Made by a program: the position numbers and the translations under genes. From Epiperipatus broadwayi (lineage: Eukaryota > Onychophora > Udeonychophora > Euonychophora > Peripatidae), in contig JAQFVV010012405.1 in NCBI GenBank assembly GCA_028023455.1, positions 5,167,334-5,231,333 on the forward strand: DNA of 64,000 bases, read 5' to 3'. Each line of letters opens with the position of its first letter. Position 1 is the first letter of the stretch. A model generated the notes under the pieces. It did no database searches. It was not told the origin of the DNA and was given only the letters and a program-made list of their open reading frames with translations. Shown in pieces: positions 12,510-23,289 of this stretch.

Positions 12510-14010
12510 TTGAGGACCTTGTAAAAGTCTTTCAAAATCTGGCAAGGTTGGCAGACAGATTGCACATTTAGAGAGTAGAATTTGTGATATTAGTGATAAT
12601 TATAGTGAGAAATTACTATTGAATATTTATTTACTAATTGGTCATACAACCAAAGAACAAGATAGACTTTTCTATTACTTCAACACCATCTATTGTAAGC
12701 TTAAATAATGAATGACTCTAGTATTGTAATTTACTTCCCATTCCTAGTTTACTTTGAGGATTTTGCTTTATCAAATAAGAAGTTTAGATTTAAAGCGAGA
12801 ATCAATGCAATTATCCATTTTACAGCCATTTTTAATTTTTTTTAAACTACCAAACTAATGGTGTTAAATTCAAAAAAGTTCAAACATTTAATCCTAAATA
12901 ATTTTCTGTATTTTATAGATACAACACCAGATTACAACTATATATTTTAGTAACCTAAATTTAGTAAGCTGAAATAATCAAATGATGGGTTGATAATAAT
13001 GATAATAATTTATTTATTTTTTCTAAATAAAATATCAAGAATGTCAAGACATTGAGTGATGAATTATTCAAAACAAAACCTAGGACAAAGTTTTTGGCTA
13101 AGCAGTGGGTAAGGATTGAGAATAATTTACCTGTTCTTAGTAAAACTATTCTTCAAAGTTGATAGGTGATAATTTTTTTTGGAATGATAAATCATTGAAA
13201 AGAACTGTGACTATACAGTGTTGAGTTAATTGTACAGTTTAACTTAGTTTCTTATTAAAATTTCTAGATGTTTTGATGACAGCTAATGATATTAAAAATG
13301 GTCTCTGCAATGGCATCACAGTTTATTTTATCAGCATTTGTGCTCCAAAATTAGGTTTCTAAATTTCAGGAGAGAAAATGTTTACTAATTATTGCATAAC
13401 ATTATTGCACCAGTATATGCCAAAGTTTCTTTTTAAATATAGTATAAACAATAAGTTATAACTCACAGTTATTAGAAATAATGACAGTGGCTCTGCAAAT
13501 TTTGAGAACCTGTTGTTATTGAATTTTTATACAACATATTGATTATCCAACATCAATATTTTGCTTAGGTAAAAAAAATGTACTAAAAACCTTTAAGCAT
13601 TTATACTAGAAACACATTAAAAAGATCATATTACACATAGTGACATGACTACTCTACTAAGCAGGATAAAACAATACTTAAAATTTAATGGGTCATGACA
13701 TAAATGGTGCAAGGCCAGAATCTCTAACAGTACCCCCACACACCCATATATATATATTTCACTTGATGGTTATTCCTTTTAAAACCATTATGCTGTCTTT
13801 CCTATATACTTTCGCACTGAATTGAATAGGCAAACATAATCAACTTAATAGATGACTTTAAATTTTAATCATGTATTTATTTTTATCTAATCAACTTTCA
13901 TTTAAAATTGAACTTTGTCATGATGTTACATTAATTCAAAATGCCAGATGATTAACACATCATCTTAGCACACCCTCTATTAATCAACCGCAAATTTATA
14001 AAATGTTTTT
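12510..14010. other. intergenic AT-rich sequence
   Basis: No gene recognised. It contains repeated ATA/TAT stretches and no sustained reading frame. Confidence 0.45.
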
Positions 14011-14017
14011 CTACTTT

Positions 14018-14467
14018 TCAACTTTTATATAATGCCCATTTTCTTCCCAACTTTATTGAGTCTTGTACTAAATTCAAACATTTCTTTTTATTTTCTTTCA
14101 TTTCTTTATAATTTTTACAATATTTAATTCCTTCAATACTTTCTTCATATTTAATAACATGCCCTGCTTCTAAAAAATGACAAAATAGTTCTAACTTAAT
14201 ATCTCTCCTATTTATTGCTCTATCATGCTCCTTCCCCCTTTCTATCTTATTTTTCACTAACTGACCTATATATACCATTATCTATTCCTTACACATAATT
14301 TTATAAACTATTCCTATCTTATCACTCCCATCATTTCTCATTTTAGCATTTCTCACTAACTTTTTTAATGGTTTACTATTTTCCCATCCTATACCTATAT
14401 TCTTCTTCATTTTTTTTCCTTCATTCAGAATTTTATATACCTCTTTGGAATATGGAATAGAAATCAA
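14018..14467 (-). pseudogene. Penelope-like element C-terminus with GIY-YIG endonuclease
   Basis: Two adjacent open segments on the minus strand (14,467-14,282 and 14,278-14,018) form one interrupted protein. The first begins with an SIPYSKEVYKILN block and ends in GIVYKIMC; the second starts VYIGQ and continues to an EHDRAI block, then an LFCHFLEAGH block. GIVY...VYIG is the GIY-YIG signature, and the preceding IPY-...-LKKLVRNAK linker is characteristic of Penelope-like retroelements, where this nuclease follows the RT. One stop codon separates the halves. The RT upstream (higher coordinates) is missing. The endonuclease normally nicks DNA for target-primed reverse transcription; this copy is dead. 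Confidence 0.8.
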
Positions 14468-14570
14468 TTTCTTATTCTTTCATTTTTATTACTAACATTA
14501 TATCTACTCCTATCTCTCAGTATATTTTTTATAACCCTATCATATTCAATTTAGTGAGAATATATATATA

Positions 14571-14790
14571 TGAAAAACAAAAACAAGTTAAATTCACGTA
14601 AGTTGCTATCACTTGTATTTATGATCAATAGATGGCATTTTACCAAAAACACTGAACAAGTGTAAATTTGTTTACATAAACGACAAAAGAGTCAATGCTG
14701 ACTCTTTTGTTATTTATGTAAACAAATTTACACTTGTTCAGTGTTTTTGGTAAAATGCCATTTATTGATCATATATATATATATATATAA
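14571..14790. mobile_element. palindromic Penelope-type terminal repeat
   Basis: A near-perfect palindrome: an arm starting GATCAATAGATGGCATTTTA (about 14,622) runs to AAAAGAGTCA (about 14,694) and its inverse follows immediately to about 14,770 after a 4-nt spacer. Arms are about 74 bp. The preceding 14,571-14,621 stretch (AAAACAAGTT, TTGCTATCACTTG) matches the start of the direct repeats at 31.0 and 31.4 kb, so the palindrome is two opposed copies of one element end. Lying just upstream of the GIY-YIG remnant, it is probably a Penelope-type terminal repeat. It is followed by a short TA run. Confidence 0.6.
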
Positions 14791-14791
14791 G

Positions 14792-15630
14792 AAAAATATT
14801 GTTTGGTGTATTTGTTTTGATTAAAAATTATTAATTTTATATAAAGATATATTACTTATTTTAGTTTCCTTATTACAGATGACATTTATCATAGTGCAGT
14901 AATTCAGAATAATGAGCACTCTTTATTATATTATAATAGCATATTATACAAATAAAACTATCTACAAAAGAATTTATAAATATCTGTTTATTTTTATGTT
15001 GTTGTTTTTTTTTAACTATTTTATGTTTTTCTTAATATTTCATTCTGCAATTTTGATAAAATAATGTGGCTACTCTTATTAAGCCAATAATTCCTAAAAA
15101 TCTATATTGTCTAATATTTAAAATAAATCATGCAATGTAATATAAAATTTCTTTATATAACAGCAATAACTGTGTCTGTATATATTATAAACGTAATACA
15201 GGAAAGTGTTTTTTGGCAAATATTTATTTTTGTCTTTTTCAACATAATGGGACTATTTTAAGGCTTCAATTTTCCAATAGATTCATTGTCCAAGGTTATC
15301 TGTAGGGTTTATTTCCTTTGTTTTTGCCTCCTTTAATTGATAGTTTTTCTTTGTGCAACTAGATCATCTTTAAATTTCTGATGTTGTTGCTTCTATAAGT
15401 AAAAGATATGGAATAATTTCACCTATGATATGTGATGTGGTTTTATTGATTATTGCCTGTGGGTGTTTAAGTTTGTTGTACTGGTTTATACTATTGTTGC
15501 TGTCTGAATCTGATTATGAAGCATTGCTGTTTATACTGGTTGCAGAGTGAGGCATGTTTCTTAGTTTTCATAAGTAGTTTGGATTCATCTGGGCAGAGCT
15601 TATAAAATTTACAGTTTGATTTTTCTTTCT
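14792..15630. other. intergenic AT-rich sequence
   Basis: No gene recognised in 14,792-15,220. From about 15,230 the base composition becomes G/T-rich on the plus strand and probably represents the far 3' part of the decayed ORF that lies at 15,640-16,640 on the minus strand. Confidence 0.35.
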
Positions 15631-15639
15631 TTTTATTGA

Positions 15640-16640
15640 GACATCTAGTATATGCATATCATTATCTGTGATGATGGCTTCTGGCTCTTTGGATTGTGAA
15701 TGAGGGCTGGTTTTTTAGTGGTTTATGGATTGGAGCCTATGTGATGTGTACATATAAGGTGCTCTTGTTGGTCTTGTATGAGTTGGTTGTTCATTGGCTG
15801 TGCTTCTGGCACTTGTTTTGTGATGCAGTGGATTGTGAGATGGTCACATTAGCCACAGAAATAACAGTGTGACTTTAGTCTCCTGATGTAGAGGCAAAGC
15901 ATGGTCTCCTGGTTTATAACCTGTGTGGATATGATATCAGGGTTGATATAGGCATTATGCTTCAGTTACAACTATACACTAGAATAGGTGTGTCTCTTAG
16001 ATCTGTTGGATTTACCACTATAATGTTCCCAAATGGTTACATCATTCTCTGAAAGTTTTGAGGAGTATAGCTAAGGTAAGTGTTTTTAACACTCTGATGA
16101 TGAAGGTTTGAAATTCTTGATTTATCCCAACCAATGCATAATTGCCAAGTGTTTTAACTTGAACTTGAAACTGATCTTTCTGATATTTATCAAGGAATTC
16201 AATAGATGTCTTGGATTGGGGTCATCTGAAATTTGAATCATGGTATCCCACAAACCATGCAGTATTAAACTTCATAAAGTAATGATCTAGCAAATCTCTA
16301 AAGTATTATGTTTCTCTGTAGCTGTATGATAGATCAAGGCAGAAAAATCTTTTGAAAGAATTAAAAAGTCCTCTTAGTTTGGTGTTATTGAAATTATTAC
16401 TGATGATTTGCAATGTTTCTGCACTCCAGTATGCTGGAGGGGGTCTCTCTTATCATGGAATTTAAGATCAACAACATTGATGTATTGTTGATTAATTCTT
16501 CTAAATCTAATTGATACTATGTCAGAAAATTAAGTTTAACTTTTGCTAGGTATTAATTGTTTGGGCATTGGACTTGGTGGCATTCACATATGTTCTATCT
16601 GTGTTTGAAGTTGTAGTTAATGTAAATGCTATTTTGGTAC
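15640..16640 (-). pseudogene. decayed retroelement ORF1 (gag-like) with CCHC knuckle
   Basis: The minus strand is less AT-rich than its surroundings and has coding-like texture but many stops. At 15,866-15,825 it reads C-Y-F-C-G-stop-C-D-H-L-T-I-H-C, a CX2CX4HX4C zinc knuckle with one in-frame stop. The knuckle is followed by a Gln/Pro/His-rich tail, as in the nucleic-acid-binding first ORF of many non-LTR elements or in gag of LTR elements. No RT follows downstream. I cannot name the family. The knuckle is the only solid motif. Confidence 0.45.
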
Positions 16641-16744
16641 CAGCCACTTTGTCACCTGACTGGGTTGTCACTATTTTTTAACTTTGATGATATAAAATAA
16701 TTTGATTTTTAGCAAAAATTACTTGAATTATTTAACACTTTAAT

Positions 16745-17430
16745 AGGGGTCAATGCAAATTCGCATTGACACCTTTAGATTGCTCTAACTCAGCCATTTT
16801 ATGAGTTATGGTGATCAATTTACACTCGATTTAAAGCTTAGAGCAAGGCCTGTAAGATTCTGCCCTCTCTTGAATTATTTTACAAGTAAAAAATCAATAC
16901 TAGGAGTGTTTCAAGTTTTCAAAAGAAGAAGGCCAGTTCTGATTGGTTGGATAATCTATTCTCAATTCTTATTGGCTGATGATTCCGATAAATATTTTTT
17001 CACGGCTGAAAATGAAAATATAGGTTTTAGAGTGTTTTTTTTTATTATTTTTCATACATATTACAACTTATTTCATAAAATCTGCTGAAAATATAGTTAT
17101 TTTACAAAAGTAGTAAGGTTTTATTAAAAAATTATATACTTTACATGTTTGTAAATTGAAAAAGAAACCAGCCGTAGCAAAAATTTTGACATCTTGTCAA
17201 GAGTTTAGATTGCTCCGAGCTGTTTATTTGATTTTCAAACAAAGATTAATGTTTTAGAATATTTTTCTGGCATTTATTTAAATATTATAATGTATTTTTG
17301 GTGTATTTTTTTAATAATATGCTGAAAATATAATTATTTTGAGAAAAACGTTAAGATTTCTCCTAAAAAATTCATAACGGCAAATCTGGGAGGGATATAA
17401 ATGACGTTTACATTGCTTGTAATTTGCTTG
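16745..17430. repeat. two degenerate units of a conserved-looking AT repeat
   Basis: Two units share ordered blocks: TTTAGATTGCTC near 16,775 and TTTAGATTGCTCCGAGC near 17,206; GCTGAAAATATAGTTATTTT at 17,084 and GCTGAAAATATAATTATTTT at 17,321; then a TTAAGA/TAAGG-TTT and ATTAAAAAATT-type block. Unit 1 holds a 95-codon frame (16,801-17,088) that I do not recognise and regard as chance. CpGs are more frequent here than in the flanks. Class unknown; it could be an old DNA-transposon or satellite relic. Confidence 0.4.
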
Positions 17431-17431
17431 T

Positions 17432-19470
17432 AATGTTTTCTTTGATTTTTCTGCTTTTGAATAAAAATATATTTTTGAAAAAACATTCGTTTACTTTCCT
17501 AACATTACAAATAATTAATATACTTTTTGAAAATGAAGCTAAAATTAATATATATTAAAAGATGAAAATATTTCTATCAAAGAGTTTGTCACTTGACAAT
17601 TAAAACCAATTAAAAGTTTCAGAGTTTTAGTTCACTTGGCCAATAATAAAAATGATCCATGAAAGTGTTAATTAAAAGAGTAAATAAAAACTTATTTTAA
17701 TGAGTTCAGTTTTTATTTTCATTTTATCATATATTAGTGTGATATGTAGATTTTATTTTTATGGGTTTGAACCCAGACATTGTTGTTGTTGTTATTATTG
17801 ATGTTATTGTGATTGTTGTTGTTATGTGTAACCAAATCAATATCAACACCTGTTTATTATTTCTATCTGAATAATTTATCAATTGGTAGGTTTTTCAAAC
17901 TGATTAAAGGCATTCTCATTATTGTGATGATAAAATCCATCAATGTTAGTCATTCTCCTTTTCTTTTATCACCAATCTTTTCAAAACATTTCTAGATCAT
18001 CTCATGATATGACCAAAATAAGACAATTTGAACATGGTTATTTATACCAGAAGTATTAGTAAATTCTCCTCAAATATCAATTTGTTCAGGGATAATGTTA
18101 TACGTAGATTTCTCAGCCATTGTTCCCAGCTTCATAGCTCAAAAGCATCAATAGATTTTTTATCCCCCCCCCTCAGTATCCATTTTTTCCATCCACAAGT
18201 CACAGAAATATTTGGATAATTTTGATTGTAACCAAGAAATATTATTCAACTTATTCTGCATATATAAGGCATATGTTGTTAGAATCAAGTTTCTTCTCTC
18301 TACCAGTTTGAGTAATCAATTTGTCCTAACTTACATCCAATCTAATAAGACTGGGTATGGATGTATTTGTCTTATCATTATAGTATCAAAAATTGTTTTT
18401 AATGCCATACATTATATGCCAGAGATTTGTTGGTTTATAACATGCTAGTCAAAAAAGTGAGAAACCACCTATAGTGTACTATATAACATAGGACATAATT
18501 GGCTTGGTTTCAAAATATTAAAATGAATTAAATTTTAATATATTAACTGAAAGTTTATGACTGTTGGATGAAAGGTTTCTTAGACTCAGGAAATATAGGT
18601 GGATTGTTCCAAATTCCTCAATAATAAAAACAAAATCAAAAACTAATGTGGGGTGTGGATATGAAAAATATTTGATTGAATCAATCTAGAATCCATTGTT
18701 TACAGAAGCTTACAATGAACGGCTAACGAATAAAATAAAAAGAATTGTTTCTAACAGCATCGGTTTTTAAGACAACCTTTAACAATGTAGTTTTATTAAG
18801 ATTTTTAAATTTTATTAAACCTAAAAGGTTTGCTAATTAGAAAAAACCTTTTTGACGTATTTGCACTTTAAAAAAATCGCTTTTGAATAATTTTAAAAGA
18901 CTTTCAATAAATTTATAATTTCTTCAGTCGTTAATAAATTATTAGTTGTTATTTTTGTTTTACATTAGTCAAGATAATGAAATTAAAGTAGTTTTTTTTT
19001 AAAATTTTATATTTTAGTATTAAATTTTAGTGAAGTTTACATTGTATATCATTTATATCTGCATTATTTAATAAAAACATTTGCTATTATCTCCACGAAG
19101 TAAATATAATAGTAACTATACTCTTAACATTTACCAGTTGTGTATGACATATATAACAGCTGTATTTTCAGTCTATATTCACCTGAAACATTTGCCTTTA
19201 TAAAAATTGTTAGATATCCAATTTCTAACAACAATTAAATAATATGATTAGCTAGTTAACTATAAACTGTCTATCTGAAAAGAAATCCTTAACCTATTTA
19301 TGATCTCAAAAATTTATTTTATTCAAACTGTATTGAAACTTTTTGTTATTGTATACGCCATACTGCATTTTTTTCTAATGTGAAATGCAGTTTAAATGTG
19401 AGGTCATTAGTAACAGGAATCTATGTTTGCAAATACCATAAATATGATTCTGGATTCTGTTTTAAAAAGT
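17432..19470. other. intergenic AT-rich sequence
   Basis: No gene recognised. A GTT/GTTATT run lies near 17,780-17,825. At about 18,758-18,790 an AAGACAACCTTTAACAAT block resembles the core of the dispersed TA-tailed repeat. Open frames of 60-78 codons here have no recognisable content. Confidence 0.4.
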
Positions 19471-19471
19471 T

Positions 19472-19946
19472 AATAAACATCACATGACTACCTCCTCTTA
19501 TTCTTGTGTATAACTGTTGTTAAAACAAGCAAAACTCACTATATATATTGCCACACACAACAAGCCAGAGTAATCAATGGATGCCAGAAGGCTTGTGCAA
19601 CCAAAGACACCAAAATGCATGGGTACTGAACTGGGTTCAGACCTGTATATCTATATAAGCTAATGGGCTTGGATTGAAAACATTAAGGTGTTTTCAGTTT
19701 AAGACTCATAGTTTTGTAATTAAGTGGAGATAAAAGGTGGTTGCTAGAGGGTTGCATTAGATCCTAAGATCTAGGTACAGTGCTCTCAGATCCAAGGCTC
19801 CTCACTGACGAAGGCCATAATCCAGAAACTAGTCTGGGGATATTGGATGAGTAGGCACCAAATGGGGAGTTTATGCACAAGTCTTCTGGCATCCATTGAT
19901 TACTCTAGCTTGTTGTATGTGGCAATATTTATAGTGAGTTTTGCCT
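19472..19946 (+). mobile_element. hammerhead-ribozyme element, copy 2 (longest)
   Basis: This is the fullest copy, about 475 bp, bracketed by GTTTTAAAAAGTT at 19,459-19,471 and again at 19,947-19,959. After a head of about 45 bp (CATCACATGACTAC onward) comes an 80-bp arm (AAAACAAGCAAAACTCACTA through GATGCCAGAAGGCTTGTGCA) that is repeated in inverse at the other end (CACAAGTCTTCTGGCATCCA through GTGAGTTTTGCCTG). The roughly 200-bp middle is unique to this copy and precedes the hammerhead at 19,790-19,848. No ORF. The long inverted arms would fold the transcript into a hairpin presenting the ribozyme. Confidence 0.8.
19790..19848 (+). ncRNA. type-I hammerhead ribozyme, best copy
   Basis: The core CTGACGA is at 19,805-19,811 and GAAA at 19,825-19,828; the palindromic stem III CTAG spans 19,829-19,832 and the cleavage triplet GTC ends at 19,834. 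Stem I pairs CCTCA (19,800-19,804) with TGGGG (19,835-19,839) and ATCCAA (19,790-19,795) with TTGGAT (19,843-19,848), leaving an internal loop GGCT/ATA suited to the loop-loop contact of natural hammerheads. Stem II is weak (GG/CC) and an unpaired A precedes GAAA, as in copy 1. All catalytic core positions except that inserted A match the consensus. Confidence 0.75.
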
Positions 19947-19961
19947 GTTTTAAAAAGTTGT

Positions 19962-20430
19962 ATTAAATAAAATAAGCAACAAAAATGAAGCAGTGTTTGA
20001 AATATTCTACTATTTTAGGGTCATGAGTAAAACTTGCTTTCTCTATATAGTATCCAATTAATAATCCAAATTAAAAAAATCCATTTGATCAATAGCGTTT
20101 TAAAATGCTTTAATTCTCTTAAGATTTAAATTCATTTTTCTAAATTATCATGTTTTATATATCAGAAATTTAAGATGAAAGCTAAATGACAAGAAAAAAG
20201 TGTTCATTAATATGATGATAATTTTCTTAATCATTTTTTTTAATATAGGGGGATCTCTGTTGTTTAAAGTCTGGACTGAATAGTGAGTGATACATATGCT
20301 TATTGTCAACTCTCATTATAATAAATTAATTTTGGGGGGAAAGTGGTTTTTATAATAGAAAATGAAGATGCATATATTATTAAAAAAACAATCCAGGAGC
20401 ATTCATTAGGTTTTTACTTTAAAAGTAAAA
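19962..20430. other. intergenic AT-rich sequence
   Basis: No gene recognised and no repeat identified. Confidence 0.45.
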
Positions 20431-20444
20431 AATAATAATTATAT

Positions 20445-20664
20445 TAAAACAGGCAAAACGTTTCATACAGTAGTGCCACTCTGTGCAAGCCAGAGTAATC
20501 AATGGATGCCAGAAGGCTTGTCCATAAAATCCCTATCTAGTGGCTAATCATCCGATATCCCCAGACTAGTTTCTGAGTGGCACTACTGTATGGAGAGTTT
20601 TGCCTGTTTAATAACAGTTATGAGCAAGCAAAAAAAAAAACAGTGATACTGTGATGTTTAAAGG
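20445..20664 (-). mobile_element. hammerhead element, copy 3 (internally deleted)
   Basis: An exact 12-bp duplication TAATAATTATAT flanks it (20,433-20,444 and 20,665-20,676). Read on the minus strand it has the head sequence, the GCCACT inner arm, then only the 3' half of the hammerhead (AGAAACTAGTCTGGGGATAT, with TCGGAT stem I strand), then the second arm with GATGCCAGAAG... and AAAACAGGC end. The 5' half of the ribozyme (CTGANGA and stem II) is deleted. No ORF. Confidence 0.75.
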
Positions 20665-20679
20665 TAATAATTATATATA

Positions 20680-21170
20680 TATATTGTGCTGGTCAAACAT
20701 GTTTATCCATCTAACATGAGCTGGAACTCACAAAATGTACTTCAAACCCAGTCAAGCCCAAGATTTAGGTCAGGGACCAGCCTGTATTTGAACTCACTCT
20801 CTAAGCCCCAGATCAACATAATAGTGATGCCACATGAGAATCCATCTTAATCCAGCCGACTAGCAAAGCTAAGTAACACAATGAGACATCTATTAACTAT
20901 GACTATATTAAAATATACATAAGCAAGGCTGTAATATGTGGAAGTGGAGAAAAGAAGAATTCGAACTACTCAAATAAGTTAGACAATAAAATATAATTTA
21001 ATATACTGACAAATTATGATACATTTATAAAATTAATTATATACATTAGTGTGTGCATTAATGAGCAAGCAGTAGATGATTTCATAGTGTCATTCACGCT
21101 ATTATTTCTCATATGCTCTTTATTAGCTAAATGATATATTATAAATAAACACACATTTTTGGTGGGTCCA
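20680..21170. other. intergenic sequence with possible SINE-like patch
   Basis: No gene. At about 20,775-20,830, minus-strand GAGTTCAAATACAGGC resembles a B box and GGCATCACTATTATGTTG lies upstream, but A-box spacing is poor. The remainder is unremarkable. Confidence 0.3.
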
Positions 21171-21175
21171 ATATT

Positions 21176-21275
21176 AAGATGCCAATCAGTATTAGAAAGA
21201 AGTTACATAAAATTGCTAGTAACGCTTTGGGTTATGGTTCTGAAACGTGGTGACTAACATATGATTTAGGGGAGC
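21176..21275 (+). pseudogene. possible RTE fragment, heavily decayed
   Basis: One frame reads ISIRKKLHKI, then GYGSETW-stop-LT. This resembles the LTYGSETWTLT block of RTE reverse transcriptases at 3.6 kb but from a more distant family. It is only about 100 bp with no flanking support, so it is tentative. Confidence 0.3.
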
Positions 21276-21697
21276 ATTCTGGGATTCATTACAGATATAA
21301 ATACAAACTATTTTCCTGCCATTATGGTCATGAAGATACATAAAATACATTTGAAAAACATTTGATTATATTTAAATCTATGACAAAATATTTAATGAAA
21401 AATTATTTTAACAATAATAAGATGAACGCTTTATTTTTCCCAAAGCACATACTCTTAAATATAGATATATAAATTACGATGGTGAGATTGTATATGATTG
21501 AAATAAATTTAATTAAGAAAACTAGAAGTAGTTTGCATTTATATATATATATCTTTTAAGTAAAGCTTAATTTTAATATTAGAGCATTAAAACTGGGTCA
21601 TGAAGCAAAAGAAATAATAATAATATGAAGAAGTTTGCAGTGCTGACATAATAGCCTAAAAATAACTAAGAGGAAAAGATTGTGCTTCTGGATGAAA

Positions 21698-21886
21698 AAT
21701 GAAATGGATGGGCATAGTGTGTGCCAAACTTAGGGATCACTGCCAGAGGCCTTTTTATATGAAGAAATGGATGGGCATAGCATGTGCCAGACTTAGGGGT
21801 CACCGCCTGTGGCCTTTTATACGAAGAAAGAATATGCATAGTGTGTGCCAAACTTATGGGACCACTGCCAGAGGCATTTTATACAA
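21698..21886. repeat. minisatellite, three copies of a 62-bp unit
   Basis: Three head-to-tail units start at about 21,701, 21,764 and 21,826. Each contains a GGGCATAG (or TATGCATAG) block, GTGCCAAACTTA (or GTGCCAGACTTA), a GG-ATCACTGCCAGAGGC-type block and a TTTTATA end. The units are about 80-85% alike and GC-richer than the surroundings. Unit length is not a multiple of three, so a 87-codon open frame through it (+ strand) is probably incidental. Confidence 0.9.
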
Positions 21887-21889
21887 AAT

Positions 21890-22119
21890 AAATATGATTC
21901 CGGATAGCTCAACTATCTACGGAATGAGATATAAGAAATCTATGGGTTCAAACTTGTCGTAACCCTCAGATTAAAAGATTAGAAGCACTTATATATAAAA
22001 ACACAAAGATCGGCTAAATGTCAGAAACACAGTAATGATACATGTCTCTAACAACATTGAATAAATTTTACTGCTTTAAAATAAATGACCCTTGTTTGAA
22101 TACTATAATACGCCATGCA

Positions 22120-22184
<65 letters not shown>

Positions 22185-22965
22185 ATATTTCATTTAATAA
22201 AATATACTTTAAGATTTTATCTAGTAAAAGAAACAAGACTTACCCTCATCCCTTTTCTGCTATTTTTAAATAAATCAATCACACCTTCATGATTTTTATA
22301 ATAACTGGAATATTTAAATACTATATTTGATATTTTAGGAGTATGAAAAATGAAGTAAGATTAGCAGTTATATATAGAAAACAAATTATAAGTCACTCTT
22401 TCAGAAATGAATAAATATTTTAAAATTTCAAAGCGTTAATTAGCTATAGATAATCCAGAGTTAAACAAATATTCTTTTATAATAAACTAACATAAAATGC
22501 TGATTCGTAAAACAAACTGGCGAACATATTAATTTATAATGCACTATATATATATATTTAAAAGGGGACGTTAATAAAAACTTAATAATGGAGATTTAAT
22601 TGAAAGACAAAAGGATTTTAGAAATTAAGTTCGCTAGGTTGCTGGGAATTGGCATAATAATAAGCAAGCAAATATATAAATCAAATAATAAATACATATA
22701 AATAAATGACTGCACCAAAGTTAAGGAAAGTTAAGAGCATATGAGATAGGATTAGATATAAAAAAATCATTTGAGAGCAAATTTACATTCACAGATTTAT
22801 ATAAAAAGCAAAGTTAAATAATACATGAGAAATCTTGATTAGTAGAATTCGAGATTAATTAATCAAGCTAGATTTAGTTTCAATGGTGGCGGTTTGGAAT
22901 AATTTATCTTGAAATTTTAAGAGTCCAATTTAGTAGTTGCACGTGCATGGCAATTGAAATGCAAG
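21890..22965. other. intergenic AT-rich sequence with TA/GA microsatellite
   Basis: No gene. A TA tract at 22,125-22,166 passes directly into a short GA tract to about 22,184. The reading frames across it (YIYIYI repeats) are artefacts of the dinucleotide. Confidence 0.6.
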
Positions 22966-23030
22966 TTCTTCGGTGGCAGCAACTTCTATTAGCATTCTAA
23001 CATTCTTTTTTAGACCTTTCTTCATTTCAG

Positions 23031-23230
23031 GACAGCAGGATATTACAGCAGTGGCAGATGATGACCCAAAAAAGGCCGATGAAGAGTGGAGGATTTACTG
23101 CTACATCATTTTAAGTTTCACCATGATGTTAACAATCATTTTCACTAGAGTAGCTAATCTTATCTGTCCTTTAAAAATCCATCTATTATTTATATCCTTG
23201 CACAGGTATTTCTGGAATGCTTATAATTAA
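23031..23230 (+). CDS. candidate terminal exon of a host membrane-protein gene
   Basis: The segment follows a good splice acceptor (TTTCTTCATTTCAG ending at 23,030) and stays open to a TAA at 23,228-23,230, with an AATAAA polyadenylation signal about 46 bases later (near 23,276). The encoded piece starts QQDITAVADDDPKKADEEW, an acidic-basic polar stretch, and continues into a hydrophobic run of about 22 residues (IYCYIILSFTMMLTIIFT) that looks like a transmembrane helix. No ATG precedes it in frame, which favours an exon over an independent gene. Composition is less AT-rich than the flanks. I do not recognise the protein; no partner exon is visible. A decayed ORF is the alternative. Confidence 0.35.
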
Positions 23231-23289
23231 TTAGTTAGTTGTTTTTGAAAGATGCAATTGTAAGATAATGTCCAAAAATAAATTCAAAT

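Noticed and set aside
20444-20676. Interpretation of the hammerhead elements as classical DNA-transposon MITEs
   Set aside because: Target duplications vary in length between copies, and a ribozyme is present, which points to an RNA-mediated route. I keep MITE only as a description of shape.
21699-21962. An 87-codon frame across the 62-bp minisatellite, and its antisense partner
   Set aside because: The unit length is not divisible by three, frames are open on both strands, and there is no start or splice context.
22048-22292. Open frames reading YIYIYI repeats on both strands (also at 56,094-56,354 and 59,076-59,351)
   Set aside because: They are translations of TA microsatellites and have no coding meaning.
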